DNA from: an uncultured Porphyromonadaceae bacterium
Lineage (GTDB): Bacteria; Bacteroidota; Bacteroidia; Bacteroidales; Muribaculaceae
NCBI GenBank assembly: GCA_947166165.1
Contig: CAMVDK010000001.1
Span: 1 to 50,992, forward strand
Direction: 5' to 3'
Length of the DNA stretch: 50,992 bases
A program made the translations under genes and the position numbers. Shown here piece after piece: positions 9,659 through 18,734 of this stretch (positions are counted from its first letter, which is position 1; each line of letters begins with the position of its first letter). The notes below the pieces were generated by a model, which worked only from the letters and a program-made list of their open reading frames with translations, was not told the DNA's origin and ran no database searches.

Positions 9659-10603
9659 TCAGTGGGCCGCTGGGGGCTGCTGATTGGCCGCGATGATTTG
9701 GTTGACCTCGTCGAGCGGAATGTCGGTGAATTGAGCGATTTGCTGCGGGGTCAAGCCATTGTGAGCCATGTTCAAGACCATCTCATGCTGGATTTCGGCG
9801 CGTCCCTCGGCAATGCCCTCGGCGCGTCCTTTGGCAATGCCCTCGGCGATGCCTTCCATTTTCCCCTCGCCACGGGCGGTGAATATCTGGTTGCTGATAG
9901 AGTGGCGGTCCATCCAGTAGAAGTCGTAGGCCAGACTTTCCTCGCGGCTCATGCGCGAAAAATCGAGCTTGCGGCGCGCCGCCTGCAAGCCCGGCGCGTC
10001 GGCGTCGTCGGGAATCTCGGAGTTGGCCAGAAAGTAGAGCCACTGGTCGAGCGGGGTCTTCGACCAGTGGTCGAAGTCGTTCACCTTCAGAATGTAATAT
10101 TCGGGATAGAGCTCGTGAATCTCGTTGACGTTGAACTGCTGCCGCTGGAAAGGCGAGAGTTGCAGCAACTCGTTGTTGTGGATGCCACGGAATTCGGTCT
10201 TGCCGTGATAGACCACGTCGCCGGCTTGGCGCAGCGCAAAGTAGACGATGTTGATTGAGTATACTTTCTTGATGTTCTCGTAGTTGTCGCCCTTTTCGAT
10301 ATACTCGGTCACCAGCCGCGAGGCGCCGAAGAGCATGCGCTGGAAGTAGGCATACTCGTTTTCGCCCTGCACTTCGATGAGAAACAGTTCGCCGTGCTCG
10401 TTGGTGGCCAGCAAGTCGACGCGGTTCTGTTTGCTGTTCTCGTGGTCGCGGTTGCTCTCACTCTCTAGCACAGTGTTGATGGTGATTGTTTGGTTGAGCA
10501 GTGTCGACAGGAAACCCTCGAGCACATCGAAGTTGGCCTTGTCGCGCAGCAACCGCTTCAAAGCCCAGTCGAAGCTGATATATGTACGTCGTTTTCTAAC
10601 CAT
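9659..10603 (-). CDS. Rpn-family nuclease / PD-(D/E)XK transposase-like protein
   Basis: 314 residues. The N-terminal domain (about 1-230) is the PD-(D/E)XK fold of the Rpn/recombination-promoting nuclease family, with NRVDLLATNEHGELFLIEVQ giving the D...ExQ active-site spacing. Near the C-terminus is a low-complexity run of GEG/AEG repeats (KMEGIAEGIAKGRAEGIAEG), a common helix-forming spacer in this family, ending in a short helix-turn-helix-like tail. Known members are DNA endonucleases linked to recombination and phage defence. It has its own promoter and converges on hutU. Mobility of the gene itself is not shown by the sequence. Confidence 0.88.
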   Translation of the reverse strand: MVRKRRTYISFDWALKRLLRDKANFDVLEGFLSTLLNQTITINTVLESESNRDHENSKQNRVDLLATNEHGELFLIEVQGENEYAYFQRMLFGASRLVTEYIEKGDNYENIKKVYSINIVYFALRQAGDVVYHGKTEFRGIHNNELLQLSPFQRQQFNVNEIHELYPEYYILKVNDFDHWSKTPLDQWLYFLANSEIPDDADAPGLQAARRKLDFSRMSREESLAYDFYWMDRHSISNQIFTARGEGKMEGIAEGIAKGRAEGIAEGRAEIQHEMVLNMAHNGLTPQQIAQFTDIPLDEVNQIIAANQQPPAAH

Positions 10604-10629
10604 AGCACAGTTCCTTTATGTTCTTGCGG

Positions 10630-10637
10630 CAAAGATA
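10630..10637 (-). promoter_or_regulatory. -7 box of the Rpn nuclease promoter
   Basis: TATCTTTG on the minus strand, 27 bases before the ATG at 10603. The matching -33 box is weak. Confidence 0.6.
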
Positions 10638-10688
10638 GCAAAAAATATTGGATTGTGAAAAAAACGGTGCGCGTTTGTTGGTTGGCGG

Positions 10689-12407
10689 TCAGCGCTTGGG
10701 CAGAATATCCGGCTTGGGCTGCGGTTTGGGCTGCGGCTTGGGTTGCGGTTTGGGTTGCGGTTTGGGCTTGTGGTGGTGTTGGGTGGATTTTGGCTGCGCG
10801 GCGGGCGGGAGCAGCCTCACGGGCCGCTCGATTTCCTGCCCGTTGCTCATGGTGAGGATGGCAGTGCCATCGATGGCGGTGGTGAGTCCGTCGACACTGG
10901 TGGTGAGCGTGGTTTCCTGACCAGGCTCGATGGTGGCCACGCTGACGTTCAGGTTGAGTCCATCGGCATTCACGGCAAGGCTTGCCACGAGCGTGTCGCC
11001 GCTCTCGGGGTTGGCGATGGTGGCGCTCACGCGGTTTTCGGTGGGCTCGAGGATGTCGATCTCGGCCATGGTGTCGCGTGGCGGGGTGGCCTCGACGATG
11101 GCGGGGGTCACGGTGTGCTGCCACAGCAGCAGGTTGCAGTCGGCCACAACCTGATAGGTGAATCCGGCGGCCTTGCCGTCGGCTGGCTGCACGTCGGCCG
11201 GTGTGGGCTGATAGGCGAAGCGTGCGGTGCCGCCGGCAAAGTGCTGGTCGAGCGAGTCGATGCGCTCGCCGGTGGGGGTGAGCAGCCTGAAGTGCAGCGA
11301 GTCGCTGCGCAGCGTGGTGGGATAGGCGCATTCCACCTCGAGGGCGGTGATGGTGGTGTCGCCGCTGGCGTTGACCATGAATTCGATGGTGTCGGTGGCG
11401 GCGATGTGCTCAAAGTTGCCGTCCAGTCGGTGCAGCAGTCCCTGGGCGCTGCGCGGGTTGCGCGGCAGCATCACCACGCAGTAGTCGCCGTCGAAGTCCT
11501 CGGTGTCGTTGTTGAGCCAGAACTGCGCGGGCACAAACACCTGTTCCTGGCAGGAATAGCCGACCAGGGTGTCGCCCGGGGCGTAGTGTCGCTTGATGGG
11601 GCCGGGCTCGGGTTTGGCGGTTATCGAGCGCTTGGAGGGGTCTTCGGTGATTTCGATGGTGCGGATGGCGTCTTCGCTGTAGTCGCGCGTGTTGGGCAGC
11701 ATGTTCTTGGGGCGTTTCTCCTTGATCACCCGGCCGTCGGTGCCGATTTTCACCCAGCCGTTCTTGTTCTTGACAAAGGTGTGCCCATTCGAGAACGAGC
11801 AGGCTTCGGTGATTTTGCCGCCTTCCACCTTGAGGGGGGTGTGGGTGGTGTCCCAGTCGCGGGTGATGTAGAGCCACTCGCCGTCGTCGGTGCGCACGAG
11901 AGCGAGCCCGTCGCGGAAGGGTGTGGCCCAGCCGAACTGGCACTGCACCACCACGCGCCCGTCGATGTCGATGTAGCCGATGCGTCCCTGCTCGTTCTGC
12001 ACACACAGGGTACCTTCGGTGATGTAGGGCGTCTTGATGAAATATCCCCGCGGGAAGTTGACCACGCGGTGCCCGTCGTCGAACAGGAGCGCGCGTATTT
12101 CCTTCCCCATCTGCGTGGAGATGTCGATGATGGCGCTCACGCCCTGCCCCAGGTACTGGACGCCGAAGCTCACGCGCTCGCCGCGATAAAGCTCGTTGCC
12201 CTGCGCGTCGACGATGCCGGCGTAGCGCATCGAGTCGTCGTTGAAGATGTAGAGGCCGTGACGGAAGAATTGCAGTCCGTAGTACTGTGTGGGCGGGATG
12301 GCCCACTCCACGGTGTGGGCCTGCGCAGGCGCGCAGGCAGCCAGCATGGCCAGCAGCGCGGCCACACGGGCTAGGAAATGAAACTTGGAGTTATATCGGT
12401 CGGTCAT
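10689..12407 (-). CDS. Secreted WG-repeat protein 1
   Basis: Predicted exported protein of 572 residues. A signal peptide (FLARVAALLAMLAACAPAQA) leads to a region of WG-type repeats, then an immunoglobulin-like middle, and ends in a KPQP tandem tail. It is a paralog of the protein at 14443-16143: both begin the mature part with TVEWAI and share an (L/F)TYQV.AD..LLLW segment. The ATG at 12407 is preferred to an upstream GTG (12431) because it places the signal peptide normally. It is the last gene of the long minus-strand run, cut off from kinase 1 by a 458-base gap containing a 174-bp repeat element. Function unknown; extracytoplasmic binding is plausible. Confidence 0.75.
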   Translation of the reverse strand: MTDRYNSKFHFLARVAALLAMLAACAPAQAHTVEWAIPPTQYYGLQFFRHGLYIFNDDSMRYAGIVDAQGNELYRGERVSFGVQYLGQGVSAIIDISTQMGKEIRALLFDDGHRVVNFPRGYFIKTPYITEGTLCVQNEQGRIGYIDIDGRVVVQCQFGWATPFRDGLALVRTDDGEWLYITRDWDTTHTPLKVEGGKITEACSFSNGHTFVKNKNGWVKIGTDGRVIKEKRPKNMLPNTRDYSEDAIRTIEITEDPSKRSITAKPEPGPIKRHYAPGDTLVGYSCQEQVFVPAQFWLNNDTEDFDGDYCVVMLPRNPRSAQGLLHRLDGNFEHIAATDTIEFMVNASGDTTITALEVECAYPTTLRSDSLHFRLLTPTGERIDSLDQHFAGGTARFAYQPTPADVQPADGKAAGFTYQVVADCNLLLWQHTVTPAIVEATPPRDTMAEIDILEPTENRVSATIANPESGDTLVASLAVNADGLNLNVSVATIEPGQETTLTTSVDGLTTAIDGTAILTMSNGQEIERPVRLLPPAAQPKSTQHHHKPKPQPKPQPKPQPKPQPKPDILPKR

Positions 12408-12612
12408 CAGAAGATTTGTTTGCTGTTTCACCCCGTTGACGGAGTTAGTCGGTTGATAAATAAGTGTCGAAAAAGGAGTTCTTAAAAAAGTTGATTTACA
12501 TCTGGAATAAATTCACATCCCCCACGCGGTGATGTTGTGGATTACAAAAGCGGATGGGCATCAAGGTGTCTTTTTAGTCAAGGCGGCTCAAAGGGTCAAG
12601 TGTATACTATAG
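12408..12612. other. Gene-free stretch between WG protein 1 and the repeat element
   Basis: No gene and no convincing promoter for the WG gene (no TAnnTTTG on the minus strand with a -33 partner) were found. The WG gene therefore probably depends on read-through from kinase 1. With 12613-12865 this makes the largest gap inside the operon. Confidence 0.5.
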
Positions 12613-12786
12613 GTGGGTTCTATAAATTGCTGAAATGTAATGAATGGTTTTGGCCGCCTTGGGTTGCTTGCTGGCATCTTTTGTCTCAACTGCTTGAACC
12701 GTAGCCCGCTACTGCTTCGCGCAGCTTGAGCCAAAACCTGTTCAGCAATCAAGCCCAATTCGGCGCAAGCAATTTATAGAACCCAC
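12613..12786. mobile_element. 174-bp MITE-like inverted-repeat element, copy 2
   Basis: Same orientation and length as 3135-3308, with about four differences. Here the terminal inverted repeat extends to AGGTGGGTTC/GAACCCACCT. It lies between kinase 1 and WG protein 1, inside the co-directional run, so it may attenuate or uncouple the last gene. Confidence 0.8.
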
Positions 12787-12865
12787 CTTAATAAAGATTG
12801 ATTGCGATAGCAGCGATGTTCTTCTACTATTCGCTGGTGGCAAGGGTTGAAGTTGGCCGGTTCGC

Positions 12866-14425
12866 TTATTTCGGCAAACTGGTGTTTTTGCTTTCAATGA
12901 GTTGGATGAATGCTTCGGCATTCTTGGCCGTTGTGGTGTCGTGGGAGTGCTGTGCCAGATTGCGTGCGCGCTTGAAGAATTCGAGCGCTTCGGCATCGTT
13001 GGAGAAGCAGAGCAGCCGGTATCGGGCCAATTCCTGGGCGGCTTGCGTCATATGGGTCAGCAGCGTGGAGTCGTTGGTGCCCAAGGCGGTCAGCTTGTCG
13101 CCGATTTCCAAAATTTTCATCAAGGCGTCGTTGGCCCGCGTGATGTTGTTGTCCGATGCCGGGAAGGTGGCGGCGATGTCGGTGGGCAGTCCGAGCCGGG
13201 CGAGGTTTTTCCTTGCGTTTTCGTTGCCCATGGCGATGCCGAGTGTGCGCTTGCGGGGGTTGTAGATATCGGAGTCTTTGGTGTAATCTACGCCATAGGT
13301 GCGTGCAATTTCGTAGTAGGCGGGGATGTAGTTGAACATTCGCGCCACGGAGTCCATCATCTTCATGCCGTCGTGCGCCTGCACGGGGTCGTGGCTTGAT
13401 GCCAGCTGGAGGGCGCGTTGGAAGAGGGCCACGGTGTCGACGGGTTCGGCAACGGAGGTGGTGTTGCCTCGGTGTGCGAGCAGCGCGATGGCTGCTGCTG
13501 CCACCACCACGGCGGCGATGGCCAGGGTGGCCCACAGGCGAGTGCGGCTGGGTTTGGGCGGGAAGACGTGCTGCTGGGCGGCAAGCACGAGTTGCTCGGC
13601 GGTGGGTCGGCGCGCCGGGTCGCGGTTCAGGCAGGCGGCGATGAGTTTGGCTATGCTGGCGGGCACATCGCGGCCTATGAAGTTGAGCTTCACCTCGCCG
13701 TCGGGCTGCTGCTGTCCGCCGCTCTCGCCGAAGGGCACTTGACCGGTGATGAGCTCGAAGAGCGTGATGCCGAAGGCATAGATGTCGCTGGCGGGCTGCG
13801 GCTTGTCGTTGTCGAAGCGTTCGGGGGGCATGTAGGCTCGTGTGCCGCTGAAGTCGTGCTGCTGGTAGCGGTCGCGCGTCACGCTGATGCCGAAGTCGGT
13901 GATGGCGTAGTTGCCGCTGTCGTCGATGAGCACGTTGGCGGGCTTGATGTCCTGATGCACGATGGGCGGCTCCATGGCGTGGAGGTAGGCCAGTCCGGCC
14001 GCCACATCGCCTACGTATTTCCAGATGTCGTCGGCGGCTGTGAGGCGGCCGGCGAGCGTCTCGCTTGACCCCCGGCTGCAGTAGGGCATGACGAGGTAGG
14101 GTGTCTCGCCGGTGATGTCGAAGTGGGTGGGCTGGATGAGGTTGCTGTGGTGGCAGTTGTATACGATTTTGAACTCGTCGCGGAATCGCTGTTCGCCCTC
14201 GATGTCGAGTGCGTTCTGTGGCCGGTAGATTTTGATGGCAACCTGCATGGCCGTCGTCTCGTCGGGCTTGGCCTCGCCGAGGTTGTCGCGGCCCTCGATG
14301 GGGGTGTCGATGGTGTTGAGGTCGGCGGCGAGCCACACGTCGGCGCTGGCACCGGCGGTGCTCAGCGGCTTGAGGAGCCGGTAGTGTCCTGCAAAGATGT
14401 CGCCAGGTTTCAGGGGGGTGAGCAT
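12866..14425 (-). CDS. Membrane-anchored Ser/Thr protein kinase 1
   Basis: 519 residues. An N-terminal eukaryotic-type (Hanks) kinase domain (about 10-300) shows the nucleotide loop LSTAGASADVWLA, VAIK lysine (about 64), HQDIKPANVLI catalytic loop (about 156), DFG and a PPE motif in place of APE. A single membrane helix (about 305-330) leads to a C-terminal part with tetratricopeptide-like helices that would be periplasmic. The catalytic loop is HQD rather than HRD, so it is a non-RD kinase. Start ATG at 14425 is 17 bases after the WG protein 2 stop. It is a close paralog of kinase 2 (17120-18676). With the PP2C it probably sets phosphorylation of the secretion machinery. Confidence 0.9.
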   Translation of the reverse strand: MLTPLKPGDIFAGHYRLLKPLSTAGASADVWLAADLNTIDTPIEGRDNLGEAKPDETTAMQVAIKIYRPQNALDIEGEQRFRDEFKIVYNCHHSNLIQPTHFDITGETPYLVMPYCSRGSSETLAGRLTAADDIWKYVGDVAAGLAYLHAMEPPIVHQDIKPANVLIDDSGNYAITDFGISVTRDRYQQHDFSGTRAYMPPERFDNDKPQPASDIYAFGITLFELITGQVPFGESGGQQQPDGEVKLNFIGRDVPASIAKLIAACLNRDPARRPTAEQLVLAAQQHVFPPKPSRTRLWATLAIAAVVVAAAAIALLAHRGNTTSVAEPVDTVALFQRALQLASSHDPVQAHDGMKMMDSVARMFNYIPAYYEIARTYGVDYTKDSDIYNPRKRTLGIAMGNENARKNLARLGLPTDIAATFPASDNNITRANDALMKILEIGDKLTALGTNDSTLLTHMTQAAQELARYRLLCFSNDAEALEFFKRARNLAQHSHDTTTAKNAEAFIQLIESKNTSLPK

Positions 14426-14442
14426 GGTTGATGGTGTGACGG

Positions 14443-16143
14443 TTACTTTTTGATGTCGAAAAGTTCTCTGAACTCTTTGGCACCCATTTTGTTGTCGGCG
14501 TTTTGCTCGACGTGGCGCTTCTTGGTGTGTTCCTTGAGTTTGGGGTTGTAAGGGGTCATGGTGAGTTCGCGCGTGGTGGGCGACTGGCTGTTGCTCAGAG
14601 TGACCGTTGCGAGTGCTTTGAAGCTTCGGCCGACTGGAATGCTGAGTGCTAGCCGCTTGTTGGTGCCAGGAGGCACGGTCTGGGTGGTGGTGCCCAGTTC
14701 GTTGCCTTGCATGTCGGTGATGGAGAATGTGGCCGTGAGCGAGGCGTTGCCGTCGGGGTTGTTGACGTTGGTCCACACGCGCTGCTTGCCGCTGGCGGTG
14801 GTGCGCGCCTGATGAATGCCGCTGACGGTGATTTTCTTGGCATCGACCACATTCACCACTCGCACGTCTTCCCAGAGCAGCAGGTCGTGGTCGGCATAGA
14901 CCTGATAGGTGAGTTCGAGGTCCTCGCCGCTGGTGGCCAACTCGTCGGCCGTGGGCTGGTAGGTGAAGTGGCACACGCCGTCGGCATTGAACTCTTGGCT
15001 GGTTGCCGGCACCGGTTCGTCATTGGCACCGATGATCATGACGCGCAGTTTCGAAGCGTCGAGCGTGGTGGGGTAGTTGAACGAGGCTTTGAAGATGTCG
15101 TGGCTGCCCCGGTGCAGCACCGAGTCGGCGGCCAGGGGGGTGAAGTCGCCATCGATTTTGTGAAGCAGGCCCATGAGGGTATAGTCGTCGGCGATGTGCT
15201 GCGCCACCACCACATAGTCGCCGTCGAAGTTTTGCGCGGTGGAATTAAAGGCATCCTTATTGTAGAACTGGAAATCGAATTTGCTGAACTGGTAAGGGAT
15301 GAAAAGGTTGCCATCGATTTTGTATCCAATCAGGCCTTCGGCCGAATGGTCAATCTGGATGTTGCCGGGATTGGCGATGATTTTGCTTTCGTATTTTTCG
15401 GGATTCTGGTCTTTCTCATATCCGTGTATGTAGCGTTCGTCGAAACAGGAAGCATCGCTGTCGTAGTTCAAGTGCGACGGATGCGGGCGTTTTTTCCCTA
15501 ATGAGTCGATGCGCTGCCATTTTCCCTTCTGCAATACGTAGGTGTAGCCATGCAGAAACTGCTTGCCTTGGGTGATTTCTCCTCCGCTTATTTTGAGTGC
15601 TTTGTGGGTTTTGTCCCAGTCTTTGTGGATATACTTCATCGTTCCATCGTAGTCGGTGACTAGTGCGAATCCGTCGCGGAAAGGCTTGCCATCGAGGAAT
15701 TGGCAATTCACAACCATCTTGCCGTTCAGGTCCATATATCCCACTCGCCCCGATTTGTCTTGCACCGAAATGATGTCGCCGTCGGTGAAGTAATCGCCCT
15801 TCATGAAGAGTCCTGGCGGCACTCGGACCAGTTGTTGTTGGCGATTGAGCAGGCCGATGATTTCATGCCCGGCGTTTCGGTCGGTCACTAAGTATGTGAT
15901 ATCGTCGCCGAGATAAGCCGGATAATTGTCGCCAGTGCTGCTGAAGATGAGTTCGCCATTTGCATTGAATATGCCTGATAAGGGCTCGTCGTTGTAGGTG
16001 AATATATAATAGCCTGGCCGCAGAAAGTGAAGCCGCATGTCTTGCGGCAGGATGGCCCATTCCACGGTGTAGGCAGCGGCTGTAGTGGCCAAGGCCAAAG
16101 TGAGGCTCACGGCCAGCAGGTGCTTGATGCTGATTCGGTTCAT
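14443..16143 (-). CDS. Secreted WG-repeat protein 2
   Basis: 566 residues with a clear signal peptide (LLAVSLTLALATTAAA) and no later membrane helix. The mature part starts YTVEWAI and contains repeated short strands typical of WG repeats (RVGYMDLNGKMVVNCQF), followed by an Ig-like segment and a charged C-terminus (KMGAKEFRELFDIKK). Paralog of the protein at 10689. Placed between PP2C (51-base gap) and kinase 1 (17-base gap), so each kinase in the block is paired with a WG protein or the phosphatase. I infer a periplasmic or surface partner or ligand sensor; no enzyme motif is seen. Confidence 0.78.
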   Translation of the reverse strand: MNRISIKHLLAVSLTLALATTAAAYTVEWAILPQDMRLHFLRPGYYIFTYNDEPLSGIFNANGELIFSSTGDNYPAYLGDDITYLVTDRNAGHEIIGLLNRQQQLVRVPPGLFMKGDYFTDGDIISVQDKSGRVGYMDLNGKMVVNCQFLDGKPFRDGFALVTDYDGTMKYIHKDWDKTHKALKISGGEITQGKQFLHGYTYVLQKGKWQRIDSLGKKRPHPSHLNYDSDASCFDERYIHGYEKDQNPEKYESKIIANPGNIQIDHSAEGLIGYKIDGNLFIPYQFSKFDFQFYNKDAFNSTAQNFDGDYVVVAQHIADDYTLMGLLHKIDGDFTPLAADSVLHRGSHDIFKASFNYPTTLDASKLRVMIIGANDEPVPATSQEFNADGVCHFTYQPTADELATSGEDLELTYQVYADHDLLLWEDVRVVNVVDAKKITVSGIHQARTTASGKQRVWTNVNNPDGNASLTATFSITDMQGNELGTTTQTVPPGTNKRLALSIPVGRSFKALATVTLSNSQSPTTRELTMTPYNPKLKEHTKKRHVEQNADNKMGAKEFRELFDIKK

Positions 16144-16194
16144 AAGTTAAGTAAGGAGTATATTGTTGTAGGAAATGGAGTGCGTATCGTGGGC

Positions 16195-17094
16195 TCATAG
16201 CAGACCGCACATTCGCATAAAGGCAAAGGAGACACGCTTGGCCAGGTGCCGACATCGCAGTGCGAGCGAGGCTTTGGGCTTGTCATCGTCGTCGCCGATG
16301 CAGCTGACGATGGCCACGGTGACGTTGTCGGGTGCTCCGGCGTCGAGGGCGGCTTGCAGCAGTGCGTTGCGGCAGGCGGTGGGGTGGGTGTAGTGGCGAT
16401 AGAGCAGCAGCTCGATTTCGGCGTCGTAGCAGCATCCGAACAGGCCGTCGCTGCACATCATGAGCATGTCGCCCGGCTGCAGGGCCACATCGGCAAAGTC
16501 GGGGTCGCTGGGGCAGTCGATGTCGCCGCAGCCGCGGGTGATGATGTGGTTGTCGGGGTGGTGGAAGGCTTTGCGGCGGGTGATTTCGCCCTTGTCGATG
16601 AGTTGCTGCACGTAGGAGTGGTCGTGGGTCACCTGCCTGAGTCCGCGGCCGGGGCTGAAGTGGTAGCACCGGCTGTCGCCGCACCAGGCCAGGTGTGCCA
16701 CCTGTGGCAGCAGCCAGCAGGCCACCACGGTGGTGCCCATGCCCTGTGTCTCGGGGCGCTCCTGGGCGTGGTGGAAGATGGTGTCGTCGGCCTGCTCGAT
16801 GATGGAGGCCAGCGCGCCTTGCACGGCCTCGTTGCCGCCGGTGTCGGCAGCGGGCTGCAGCAGTTGCTCGAAGGTGTCGATGGCCTTCTGCGAAGCCACC
16901 TCGCCGGCGTTCTGGCCGCCCAGACCGTCGGCCACAATCACCATCATCTGTCCGAGTGTGTGGTAGCCGTCGGAGTCCTGCGTGTCGCCGTGCAGCCAGT
17001 GGTGGGTGGCCACGTCGGTGCACACGGCCACCGCGTCCTCGTTGTTAGGACGCGCACACCCCGTGTGGGTGAGTGCTGAGATAAGGATTTTCAT
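16195..17094 (-). CDS. PP2C-type Ser/Thr protein phosphatase
   Basis: 299-residue cytoplasmic metal-dependent phosphatase (PPM family) that should remove phosphates placed by the neighbouring kinases. All metal and catalytic motifs are present: NEDA near residue 18, VADGLGGQNAGEVAS (about 54), GMGTT, AWCGDSRCY, HDHSYVQQL, CSDGLFG and APDNVTV. A short Arg-rich C-terminal tail follows. It lies between kinase 2 and WG protein 2 with small gaps (25 and 51 bases). In proteobacterial T6SS the PpkA/PppA/Fha trio controls firing by threonine phosphorylation; this is the likely functional counterpart here. Confidence 0.93.
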   Translation of the reverse strand: MKILISALTHTGCARPNNEDAVAVCTDVATHHWLHGDTQDSDGYHTLGQMMVIVADGLGGQNAGEVASQKAIDTFEQLLQPAADTGGNEAVQGALASIIEQADDTIFHHAQERPETQGMGTTVVACWLLPQVAHLAWCGDSRCYHFSPGRGLRQVTHDHSYVQQLIDKGEITRRKAFHHPDNHIITRGCGDIDCPSDPDFADVALQPGDMLMMCSDGLFGCCYDAEIELLLYRHYTHPTACRNALLQAALDAGAPDNVTVAIVSCIGDDDDKPKASLALRCRHLAKRVSFAFMRMCGLL

Positions 17095-17119
17095 GAGGGG
17101 GATGCGGTTTGGCGGAGGT

Positions 17120-18676
17120 CTACAGGTAATGCTCGATGACTTGGATGTAGTTGTCGGCCAGCGAGGCGGTGGACTTGTCGCCCACGGTGATGGCGTGCTG
17201 CTTGGCCAGCCGGAAGTATTTCACGGCTTCGGCCTTGTCGTTGGTGCAGAACATGTTGTAGCAGCCCAGCATCCAGGCTGCGTCGAGCATCTGCCGGGCG
17301 TAGGCGGGGTCGTTGATGCTCAGGATGGTGAGGCAGGCGTTGTTGGCCTTGGTGTTGTGTTCGATCGACTTGGGGATGTCGCGGTCAAAGTCGCCGATGT
17401 CGCCCGCGCTAGCCTTGAGCTTCGCCAGGGTGTTGCGGGCGTTGATGTTGCCCAGTTCCACGCCCAGTGCCCGTTTGAGGCGGTTGTAGCGCGCCGAGTC
17501 TTGCACGAACACCATGCCATAGGTGCGCGCGATTTCGTAGTAGGCGGGCACGAAGTGGTAGCTTTGAGCGATGGTGTCGATTTGGCGGAATGCCTGCTCG
17601 ATGTCGGCGGGCCTGTCGCTGCGTGCCGCGGCGATGGCCTGGTCGAGCAGCACCTGCGGGTTGGCGGAGGCTTCTTGCCCGGCACCGTCGGCTGCACTGT
17701 GCTTGCCCTTGTGCCAGGCTAACAGGCCGATTCCAGCAGCCAGGACCACGGCGGCGAGGCTGGCCATGCCCCACTTGATGGCGCGGTTGCGCTTGGTGTG
17801 CAGCGGGAAGGTGCGCGCGCGGGCGGCCTGCACGATGAGGTCGGCCGTGGGGCGCTGCGCGGGGTCCTTGTCGAGGCAGGCGGCAATGAGCCGCTTGACA
17901 TCGGCCGCCACGGGTCGGTCGCCGTAGTTGAGCATCACGCGTCCGTCGGGCTGCGAGCTGCCGCCGTTCTCGCCATAGGGGATGTGGCCGGTGATGAGCT
18001 CGTAGAGCGTGGCCCCGAACGAGTAGATGTCGCTGGCGGGCTGCGGCACGTTGTCCTCGACGAAGCGCTCGGGGGCCATATAGGCCAGGGTGCCGCTCGA
18101 AAAGTCGAACAGGTCGCGGTGCCCGAGTTCGGAACTGATGCCGAAGTCGGTGATGGCGTAGTCGAAGTCGTCGGTCACCAGCACGTTGGCGGGCTTGATG
18201 TCCTGATGCACGATGGGCGGCCGCCGGGCGTGCAGATAGGCCAGTCCGGCAGCCACGTCCTCGATATACTTCCAGATGTGGTCGCCCGTCAGGTTGCCCA
18301 CGAGCAGCTCGGTGGAGCCGTGGGCGCAGAAGGGGAGCACCAGGTAGGGCGTGCCCTGCCAGATGTCGTAGTGGGTGGGCTGAATCAGGTTGCCGTGGTG
18401 GCAGTTGAACACGATTTTGAATTCTTCGCGGAATCGCTGTTCGCCTTCGATGTCGAGCGCGTTCTTTGGCCGGTAGATTTTAATGGCCACTTTGAGTCCG
18501 GTTTGCTCGATTTCGCTCGGAGTGCGCTCGGAGAGGGCGTCGTCGTCGTACGGCGACACGTCGACGGTGTTGAGGTCGATGGCGAGCCACACGTCGGCGG
18601 TGCCGCCGTCGGTGCTGAGTGCATCGAGCAGACGGTAGTGCCCGTCGAAGAGGTCGCCAGGATAAAGGTTCAGCAT
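17120..18676 (-). CDS. Membrane-anchored Ser/Thr protein kinase 2
   Basis: 518 residues, same layout as kinase 1: kinase domain with LSTDGGTADVWLA loop, VAIK, HQDIKPANVLV, DFGISSEL and a regular APE (MAPERF), then a membrane helix (about 310-330, WGMASLAAVVLAAGIGLLAW) and a helical C-terminal region ending SLADNYIQVIEHYL. It is also a non-RD (HQD) kinase. ATG at 18676 gives an N-terminus MLNLYPGDLFDGHYRLL that aligns with kinase 1 from its start. The two kinases clearly arose by duplication. It follows the peptidoglycan hydrolase by 58 bases and precedes PP2C by 25. Confidence 0.92.
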   Translation of the reverse strand: MLNLYPGDLFDGHYRLLDALSTDGGTADVWLAIDLNTVDVSPYDDDALSERTPSEIEQTGLKVAIKIYRPKNALDIEGEQRFREEFKIVFNCHHGNLIQPTHYDIWQGTPYLVLPFCAHGSTELLVGNLTGDHIWKYIEDVAAGLAYLHARRPPIVHQDIKPANVLVTDDFDYAITDFGISSELGHRDLFDFSSGTLAYMAPERFVEDNVPQPASDIYSFGATLYELITGHIPYGENGGSSQPDGRVMLNYGDRPVAADVKRLIAACLDKDPAQRPTADLIVQAARARTFPLHTKRNRAIKWGMASLAAVVLAAGIGLLAWHKGKHSAADGAGQEASANPQVLLDQAIAAARSDRPADIEQAFRQIDTIAQSYHFVPAYYEIARTYGMVFVQDSARYNRLKRALGVELGNINARNTLAKLKASAGDIGDFDRDIPKSIEHNTKANNACLTILSINDPAYARQMLDAAWMLGCYNMFCTNDKAEAVKYFRLAKQHAITVGDKSTASLADNYIQVIEHYL

Positions 18677-18734
18677 GAATTGAATTGGTGATGAATGCGT
18701 TAAAAGGGCGTCGAGGCCGCCGCGGGGAGGCGCG

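Noticed and set aside
10711..10770. Short tandem DNA repeats that could look like an array or regulatory repeat
   Set aside because: They encode the KPQP tail of WG protein 1 in frame, so they are coding repeats. No CRISPR spacing is present.
12866..14425. Kinase 1 as a pseudokinase because of PPE for APE
   Set aside because: The VAIK lysine, catalytic Asp and DFG are intact, so activity is expected.
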